Below, in pieces: positions 14,768-19,408 of a stretch of DNA of 19,408 nucleotides. The first letter of the stretch is position 1. The number at the start of each line of letters is the position of its first letter. Origin of the DNA: UBA1724 sp016302315. Its GTDB lineage: Bacteria > Verrucomicrobiota > Lentisphaeria > Oligosphaerales > Oligosphaeraceae. The stretch is from positions 1 through 19,408 of the forward strand of contig JAEDNW010000030.1 in the NCBI GenBank assembly GCA_016302315.1, given 5' to 3'. The notes beneath the pieces were generated by a model that worked only from the letters and a program-made list of their open reading frames with translations, searched no databases and was not told the origin of the DNA. Both the position numbers and the translations under genes were made by a program.

Positions 14768-15551
14768 GTTCTTGATCTCCTTGTTTCACAGTGAGAAGAG
14801 TTCCGGCGGCCTCGAAGGAGACCGCGCCATCCACCCGTCCCGTGCAGAGGAATCCCTCTTCCCCCGCCCCGTCCCGCTGACAGGAGACGGACAGGGTGGC
14901 CTCCGGGGGGACGGCCTTCTGGTAGTTGAGTTGGAAGGTGGCCGGGTAGACGCCGATTCCCAAGGCGTCCTGGAGAATGGCGGCGTATTCGGCATTGTTC
15001 AGATGTCCATTGACATCGATCTGGGTTGGCCTCACCTTGAGGGGGAGGCTATCCTCCGTTTCCGGCAGGGCGGGGAGTTTTCCCAGGGAGGGGAAGGCCA
15101 CATCCTCCTGGGAGAATCCTTCCAGGAGGGGGCCGCAAAGCCGTTCGGCGGGGAGGATGCGCATGGCGGCGGTATCCATCAGCAGCCAGTTGCTGGTGGC
15201 CCGGGCCACCAGACGGAAGGAAGAGGGGTCTTCCGGAGAGGAAGCCGGGGTTCGTTCCGCGAAGCGGAATTCACGCCGGGCCAGGAGACGGTCGAATCCC
15301 GCCGGCCAGGTCGTCACCCGAATGTCGCTGCCCACCATGGGATACTGGAGGATCTCCAGCTTCATCCGGGAGAGGAACCAGCTTCGGTGCAGGGGCAGGA
15401 GAGTTTCCAGGCCCACCCCCAGCTGGGAAGCGTGGTCCCCGGCGACTTCCTGGGCATAATCAAAAAAGGTCTTCAGCTTCATGCGCCCAAACCGGTCGCT
15501 CTCACTGAACCGCAATCTGTATTCCCGAATGCCCTTCAGAGCCTGTGCCAT
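14757..15551 (-). CDS. Acyl-ACP thioesterase
   Basis: A 264-residue double-hotdog acyl-ACP thioesterase (FatA/FatB-like family, PF01643), which releases free fatty acids from acyl-ACP. The first hotdog starts REYRLRFSESDRFGRMKL and includes WFLSRMKLEILQYPMVGSDIRVTTWPAG; the second contains the catalytic-site motif IDVNGHLNNAEY, with Asp179, Asn181 and His183 as in plant FatB. The frame is open to 15650, but the ATG at 15551 is preferred: it has GGAGG at six bases and begins at the expected position. First gene of an operon with rdgC-like, acpS and pncC. Bacterial members of this family often set membrane chain length or supply free fatty acid; the chain-length preference cannot be read here. 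Confidence 0.88.
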   Translation of the reverse strand: MAQALKGIREYRLRFSESDRFGRMKLKTFFDYAQEVAGDHASQLGVGLETLLPLHRSWFLSRMKLEILQYPMVGSDIRVTTWPAGFDRLLARREFRFAERTPASSPEDPSSFRLVARATSNWLLMDTAAMRILPAERLCGPLLEGFSQEDVAFPSLGKLPALPETEDSLPLKVRPTQIDVNGHLNNAEYAAILQDALGIGVYPATFQLNYQKAVPPEATLSVSCQRDGAGEEGFLCTGRVDGAVSFEAAGTLLTVKQGDQEHGI

Positions 15552-15678
15552 GATCTTCCTCCAAGGATGTTTCTTTCGCCATCCCCCGCAACGCCCCGCT
15601 CCGTGAACGCCAGTCCTCCCCTCCCCCGGGGGCAAAAACACCCCAGACACAGGAAGGCAGTACCGGACGCAGGGTCAG

Positions 15679-15684
15679 AATATA
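15679..15684 (-). promoter_or_regulatory. Candidate -10 box for the thioesterase operon
   Basis: TATATT on the minus strand in the context GGGGGGTATATTCTG, about 130 nt before the thioesterase ATG. No matching -35 hexamer is present at 16-18 bp, as also seen for the potA box. Confidence 0.35.
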
Positions 15685-15869
15685 CCCCCCGTTCCCTGGA
15701 TTTTTCCTCCCGCCACCCAGGATTACCCTCCCCCACGTCGCAACGCCCAGGGAGAGCAAGGGAGGCGTTCCCCCGCCCCGAAGACTCCCCGAACGGAGAG
15801 AATGCGGAAAAGCCGGCCGCCCGCCCCGCCGCCCTGGGTCCACAACAGGCCAGTCGCGTCACCGGACTG

Positions 15870-15912
15870 CCCCCAGCCCCTCAGCCCTCTCCCCCCCCCC
15901 CTCAGCCCTCCC
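15870..15912 (-). repeat. G-tract region with 13-bp direct repeat after murF
   Basis: On the plus strand CCCCTCAGCCCTC occurs at 15877-15889 and again at 15898-15910, flanking a C run that reaches 11 bases (15891-15901). On the murF sense strand this gives at least six runs of three or more G, a strong G-quadruplex pattern starting about 45 nt after the murF stop. Confidence 0.6.
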
Positions 15913-15958
15913 TACACGGGATTTTCCCCAGGAAAGGAAGAGGGGGATTAGGGCATGG

Positions 15959-17368
15959 CTACTGGGGCGCCAAATGGGAGAGTCCGATCCCGTGGGAGCT
16001 TTTCAGCAGAATCCAGCTTCCCGGAGGCAGGGGAGGCATCTTCTCCCGGAGTTCCTCGGTGGTGGCGAAGCAGGCGGCGGGAATGGGCGGTTCCAGGGCG
16101 GCAGCCTGGGCATAGAGAGGGCCTACCAGGAGCAGCCGGGCCTGGGGACACTTCTGCCGGGCGTACGCCAGAATCTCCCGATGGGCGCGGAGAGAGTCCT
16201 CCCCTCCTTCCAGCATATCTCCCAGGGCCAGGAACTGGGGAGCGGAGGAGGGCACCACCTCGGCAAACCAGTCCAGGGAGGCCCGGACGCTAGTGGGATT
16301 GGCATTGAAGGCATCGTTGATCCACTGGATGCCATCCTTTTCCCGCAATTCCATGCGTCCTCCCGGCAACTGGCAGTTGGCCAGTCCCCGGAGCACCTGG
16401 TCGGGGGTGCATCCCAGGAGGGTGGCGGCGCAGGCGGCGCAGGCGGCATTGGCAGCCATGTGGGCACCGCCCAGGTCCCATGCCAGGAGGCGTTCCTGGT
16501 TGAGCCACCCCCAGCGAAGCCGCACCTGGAAGCGTCCCTCCCGGAATCCCAGATATTGGTATTGGAGGTCAGCCGATTCCTGGGTACCGAAGGAGAAGAG
16601 TTTCACGCCGGGAGGCGCCGCCGCCTTCAGGAGATCAGCCCCCTGGGCATCGGCGGGATAGACCCCCATCCCCCCGGGAAGAATGCCCTGGAGAATGGCG
16701 GATTTTTCCCGTGCCACCCCCCGCAGGGTATGGAAGGCCTCCAGATGGGCCTGTCCGATATTGCAGACCACCCCCACCCGGGGAGGAGCCAGCTGCACCA
16801 GACCGGCGATTTCCCCGGGATGGTTTGTGCCCATCTCAATGACGGCCACCCGGGTAGATTCCTGGATGCGAAAGAGATTCCGGGGCACGCCGAAGTGATT
16901 GTTGGTGCTTCCCTGGGTCTTCAGCACCCCCTGGGGAAAGCGCTCCTCCAGGATGGCGGCGCACATCTCCTTGGTGCTGGTCTTGCCACAGCTCCCGGTG
17001 ATGGCCAGCACCTCCGCCCCAGGATACTGGTTCCGATGCCACAGAGCCAGCCGCTGGTAGGCCGCCAGGGAAGAGTCCACCTGAAGACAGGGAATACCCT
17101 GGCGCCGCATCCTCTCCTCCCACTCCGGCGCAGGAGCATTCTGAAGGAGCACGCCCCCGGCGCCGCTCTCCAGCGCCGCTCCCACATACCGGTGCCCGTC
17201 TGTCAACTCCCCGGGACTGGCCAGGAAAAGCCCTCCCTGGGGAAGATGCCGGCTGTCATCGGACAGGGCAGAAACCCCGGATGCCAAATCCTCCGGAGCC
17301 ACCAGCCAGCGGCCACGGGTTACCTTCTGGAGGTCGGCGAAGGAGAGAAAGGGCATGGACATGGGCAA
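15959..17368 (-). CDS. murF: UDP-MurNAc-tripeptide-D-Ala-D-Ala ligase MurF
   Basis: A 469-residue Mur ligase that adds D-Ala-D-Ala to UDP-MurNAc-tripeptide, the last cytoplasmic step of the peptidoglycan precursor. It has the N-terminal MurF substrate domain (SDDSRHLPQGGLFLASPGELTDGH), the ATP loop ITGSCGKTSTKEM (123-135), TQGSTNNHFGVP (151-162), EMGTNHPGEI, and the C-terminal DAFNANPTSVRASL, all typical of MurF rather than MurC/D/E. The ATG at 17368 has no Shine-Dalgarno sequence; in-frame ATGs at codons 3 and 5 are alternatives. The leader is almost pure pyrimidine. No other mur or fts gene is nearby, so it lies outside a classical dcw cluster. Confidence 0.95.
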   Translation of the reverse strand: MPMSMPFLSFADLQKVTRGRWLVAPEDLASGVSALSDDSRHLPQGGLFLASPGELTDGHRYVGAALESGAGGVLLQNAPAPEWEERMRRQGIPCLQVDSSLAAYQRLALWHRNQYPGAEVLAITGSCGKTSTKEMCAAILEERFPQGVLKTQGSTNNHFGVPRNLFRIQESTRVAVIEMGTNHPGEIAGLVQLAPPRVGVVCNIGQAHLEAFHTLRGVAREKSAILQGILPGGMGVYPADAQGADLLKAAAPPGVKLFSFGTQESADLQYQYLGFREGRFQVRLRWGWLNQERLLAWDLGGAHMAANAACAACAATLLGCTPDQVLRGLANCQLPGGRMELREKDGIQWINDAFNANPTSVRASLDWFAEVVPSSAPQFLALGDMLEGGEDSLRAHREILAYARQKCPQARLLLVGPLYAQAAALEPPIPAACFATTEELREKMPPLPPGSWILLKSSHGIGLSHLAPQ

Positions 17369-17703
17369 GGGAAAAAGGAGGAAGGAGGGGGGGCTGAAGG
17401 ACAGACGGGAAGCAGGGGGCGGGACAGAGGGAAGGAGGGAAGGAGGGAAGGAAGCCGCCCTGCCCTATTGTGGGGCGTAGCCCCCCGGGCAAGGAGCCTC
17501 AGAGCCCCCTTCCGGGGAAGGCCTTGGGGAGAATCCGGAAGAAGAGCCGATGGACCGTAACCTGGCGAAAGGTAACAGGAAACGCCCGGAATCCCAGCCC
17601 CCCCCTCTTGCCCCCCTTCCCGGTTCTTGTCCCCACACTGCGGGCGGGGGGCTCACAGCGTTCCGGCGAGGGGAAGAGAGAGGGGGAGCGGGAGACGTTT
17701 TGC
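17369..17703. other. 335-bp intergenic region between recA and murF
   Basis: No convincing gene. The recA side carries a G-rich (sense strand) quadruplex-like tract at 17593-17634; the murF side carries a pyrimidine-rich leader with a tandem octamer. I see no canonical intrinsic terminator for recA and no confident murF promoter; a GCCCC/GGGC hairpin around 17463-17477 is the only compact structure. Confidence 0.6.
17429..17452. repeat. Three tandem copies of GGGAAGGA
   Basis: Three perfect octamers in a row on the plus strand, extended by related purine sequence on both sides. On the murF sense strand it reads as a C/T tract 60-85 nt upstream of the murF ATG. Confidence 0.8.
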
Positions 17704-18813
17704 CTAGAGTTGATCCACCGGGGTGTCCAGGTCATCGGCATCCAGGGGCGCCTCGCCTTCGGGAGGAGGCAGGGGAGCGGGGCGTTCCATGGCGGTGGCC
17801 TCGGGGAGGCTCTTCTGGATTTCGGCCACGATGCGTTCGGCCAATTCGGGATTGCTCTTCAGGAGGGCCTTGGTCTGTTCGGCGCCCTGAGCCAGCTGCA
17901 TGTCGCCGAAGGAGAACCAGGATCCCCGCTTCTCCACAATATGGCGATCCAGGGCCACGGCCAGAATGGAGCCCGCCTTGGAGATGCCCTCGTTGAACAT
18001 GATGTCAAACTCGCATTCCTGGAAGGGGGCGGCCAGTTTGTTCTTGTTGATCTTCACCTTCACCTTGTTTCCCAGGGAGCGGCCATCCGGAGCCTTGATG
18101 ACGCCGGTGCGCCGGATGTCCATGCGCATGGAGGCGTAGAACTTCAGGGCCCGTCCGCCAGGGGTGGTCTCGGGATTGCCGAACATCACCCCGATCTTTT
18201 CCCGGATCTGGTTGGTGAAGATCACGCAGGTATTGGATTTGGCGGCGATGGGGGTGAGCTTCCGCAGGGCCTGGCTCATCAGGCGGGCCTGAAGACCCAC
18301 GTGCTGGTCACCCATTTCCCCTTCGATCTCGGCCTTGGGCGTCAGGGCGGCCACGGAGTCCACGATCAGGACATCGATGGCATTGGAGCGCACCAGGGTT
18401 TCGGCGATATTGAGGGCATCCTCGCCGCAGTCCGGCTGGGCCACCAGGAGATTGTCCGTATCCACGCCGATGATTCTGGCGTAGCGGGGATCCAGGGCGT
18501 GTTCCGTATCCACGAAGGCGCAGGTGCCCCCGTTTTTCTGGGCATTGGCGATGACATGGAGACAGAGCGTGGTCTTACCGGAGGATTCGGGGCCATAGAT
18601 TTCGATGATCCGGCCCCGGGGGACTCCGCCGATGCCAGTGGCCAGATCCAGGGCCAGGGAGCCGGTGGAGACGGTGGGCACATCCAGGTGCTTCTGGTCG
18701 CCCAGACGCATGATGGAGCCCTTGCCGAACTCCTTTTCGATCTGTCCCAGGGCGAGTTTCAGATTGCGCTGCTGAATATCCGAGGTGGAGGAGGCGGGAG
18801 ATTCTTTTGCCAT
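17704..18813 (-). CDS. recA: Recombinase RecA
   Basis: A 369-residue RecA, the ATP-dependent strand-exchange protein and SOS coprotease. It starts with the usual helix (LALGQIEKEFGKGSIMRLGD), followed by Walker A GPESSGKTT (74-82), VDTEHALDP, the Walker B region DVLIVDSVAAL, loop L1 EIEGEMGDQHVGLQARLMSQALR, and loop L2 with FTNQIREKIGVMFGNPETTPGGRALKF. The C-terminus is acidic and proline-rich. The ATG is preceded by an AAGGA/AAAGGA ribosome binding region. A sigma70-type promoter at 18991-19018 implies a leader of about 170 nt. Upstream lies a palindrome that could be a damage-response operator. No lexA or recX is adjacent. Confidence 0.98.
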   Translation of the reverse strand: MAKESPASSTSDIQQRNLKLALGQIEKEFGKGSIMRLGDQKHLDVPTVSTGSLALDLATGIGGVPRGRIIEIYGPESSGKTTLCLHVIANAQKNGGTCAFVDTEHALDPRYARIIGVDTDNLLVAQPDCGEDALNIAETLVRSNAIDVLIVDSVAALTPKAEIEGEMGDQHVGLQARLMSQALRKLTPIAAKSNTCVIFTNQIREKIGVMFGNPETTPGGRALKFYASMRMDIRRTGVIKAPDGRSLGNKVKVKINKNKLAAPFQECEFDIMFNEGISKAGSILAVALDRHIVEKRGSWFSFGDMQLAQGAEQTKALLKSNPELAERIVAEIQKSLPEATAMERPAPLPPPEGEAPLDADDLDTPVDQL

Positions 18814-18990
18814 ATTCCTTTCTTTTCCTTACTGAAATAGAGAGAGGTGGGGAGGGGAGGAGCCGGAGGGGAGGGATGGCGGCCTTGGGGGGACCGCACC
18901 GCCCGTGGCGGGAGGAGGCGAGAACGGGGAAATCGGAGGACAGGGACAGGCGAGGCCTGACGGGGCACCCCATCCGCTGTCGTCTCAGAG

Positions 18991-19018
18991 AAGATACCCC
19001 GGTTCGCCCCTTTTGCAA
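18991..19018 (-). promoter_or_regulatory. recA: Sigma70-type promoter of recA
   Basis: On the minus strand TTGCAA (19013-19018), 16-bp spacer, TATCTT (18991-18996). Core hexamers and spacing match the tRNA-Thr/tuf promoter exactly while the spacers differ, which argues that the elements are functional. The predicted start is about 170 nt before the recA ATG. Confidence 0.7.
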
Positions 19019-19025
19019 GCCAATC

Positions 19026-19041
19026 CGTCAAAAATTTGACG
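19026..19041. promoter_or_regulatory. 16-bp palindrome upstream of recA promoter (candidate operator)
   Basis: CGTCAAA-AA-TTTGACG, fully symmetric in both 7-base arms, ends 7 bp upstream of the recA -35 box. It is AT-rich in a GC-rich region and not followed by a T-run in the direction of the upstream gene, so it is not a good terminator for that gene. It may be a regulator site or part of an UP element. Confidence 0.5.
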
Positions 19042-19085
19042 AATATTTTTTTGCCATGTTGTTTTCAGATGGAATTTCCGGTAGC

Positions 19086-19408
19086 TCAGAGCCGCCAATA
19101 CTGGTATCCCGCCTGCAGGAAGGCCTGCTTCTCCAGGAGTCCCTTCACATCCAGGAGCACCCGGGTGCCCGGGGAGAAGAAGGGGGCCAGGGACTGGGGG
19201 GTCAGGGAGGCGAACTCCCGGTGGGCCACCGCCAGGATGACGGCATCCAGCTTCTGGAGCTGGCGCCACTCCTGGAGTTCCACGCCGTAGATTTTCCGTG
19301 TTTCCCGGGGATCGGCCACAGGATCGGCCACCAGGGGTTCCAGGCCATATTCCCGGAGTTCCCGCAGGATGTCGGCCACCTTGCTGTTGCGGGTATCGGG
19401 GCAGTTTT
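19086..19408 (-). CDS. Nucleotide-sugar dehydrogenase, C-terminal part (partial)
   Basis: The last 106 residues of a UDP-sugar dehydrogenase; the rest lies beyond the right edge. The fragment opens with NCPDTRNSKVADILRELREYG, matching the (FKE)NCPDxRNSK motif of the C-terminal UDP-binding domain in the UDP-N-acetylhexosamine dehydrogenase branch (TviB/VipA/WbpA-like). It continues with a Rossmann-like LDAVILAVAHREFASL and VLLDVKGLL. Such enzymes oxidise UDP-GlcNAc/GalNAc to the uronic acid for surface polysaccharides. A GTG at 19379 could be miscalled as a start, but the motif clearly continues upstream. The catalytic Cys region is not in the window, so the exact substrate is open. It ends about 100 nt before the recA promoter region. 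Confidence 0.8.
   Translation of the reverse strand, partial: NCPDTRNSKVADILRELREYGLEPLVADPVADPRETRKIYGVELQEWRQLQKLDAVILAVAHREFASLTPQSLAPFFSPGTRVLLDVKGLLEKQAFLQAGYQYWRL

Larger units (their letters stand above)
15552..15958. other. 407-bp intergenic region, murF 3' flank and thioesterase leader
   Basis: No convincing gene. The murF-distal part holds a G-rich (sense strand) tract with an 11-base G run and a 13-bp direct repeat; the thioesterase-proximal part holds a -10-like box at 15679-15684 and a roughly 120-nt leader. Short open frames here lack a ribosome binding site and family resemblance. Confidence 0.6.

Noticed and set aside
15502..15862. Minus-strand frames of 108-113 codons upstream of the thioesterase
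   Set aside because: They overlap the thioesterase start out of frame, lack ribosome binding sites and cover the probable promoter.
15974..17560. 528-codon plus-strand open frame opposite murF
   Set aside because: Shadow of murF, with no family resemblance and crossing an intergenic repeat.
17470..18840. 456-codon plus-strand open frame opposite recA
   Set aside because: Shadow of recA, low-complexity Gly/His/Asp composition.
18759..19031. 90-codon minus-strand frame overlapping the recA start
   Set aside because: It would start upstream of the predicted recA transcription start and overlaps recA in another frame; composition is non-protein-like.
19026..19053. Palindrome plus T-run read as a plus-strand terminator
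   Set aside because: There is no plus-strand gene upstream that it could terminate; in the minus direction there is no T-run after the stem.

Overview
This is a GC-rich, single-chromosome-looking bacterial segment. It is dominated by housekeeping and envelope/lipid genes on the minus strand; one predicted glycoside hydrolase is the only convincing plus-strand gene. I see no transposase, integrase, phage gene, CRISPR array or other sign of a mobile or defence island. Bacterial identity is secure from tuf, recA, murF, secE, nusG, rpmG and acpS. The lineage is an inference: a 'hypothetical glycosyl hydrolase 6'-type enzyme, an acyl-ACP thioesterase, a fused tandem FabZ-like protein and high GC together suggest the PVC group, perhaps Lentisphaerota. 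Nothing in the window proves this.

Layout from right to left, following minus-strand transcription: (1) 19408-19086, the C-terminal end of a nucleotide-sugar dehydrogenase. (2) recA (18813-17704) behind a long leader, a clear sigma70-type promoter and an upstream 16-bp palindrome. (3) murF (17368-15959). (4) A tightly overlapping four-gene operon: acyl-ACP thioesterase, rdgC-like, acpS, pncC (15551-12741). (5) A translation/transcription/secretion cluster: tRNA-Thr, tuf, rpmG, tRNA-Trp, secE, nusG (12578-9639), closed by a strong intrinsic terminator at 9571-9601. The ribosomal genes rplKAJL-rpoBC that usually follow nusG are absent. (6) The plus-strand glycoside hydrolase gene (7394-9364), convergent with nusG and divergent from the next operon. 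(7) potABC (7173-4252), a polyamine-type ABC importer, with a membrane-anchored protein of unknown function directly behind it (4221-3496) and no binding-protein gene. (8) A tandem-hotdog FabZ-like protein (3440-2493), a small multidrug-export-family membrane protein, a secreted hypothetical protein and a hydrolase-like lipoprotein that runs off the left edge.

The most noteworthy points are these. The fused FabZ-like protein keeps the catalytic His only in its first half and the catalytic Glu only in its second, so one composite active site is predicted. The tRNA-Thr gene has C instead of U at the almost invariant T-loop position 55. A perfect palindrome lies just upstream of the recA promoter, and the recA and tRNA-Thr/tuf promoters have the same core elements. 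The RdgC-like protein is locked between thioesterase and AcpS genes. EF-Tu has altered a normally fixed motif. I found no convincing wholly new multi-gene system.
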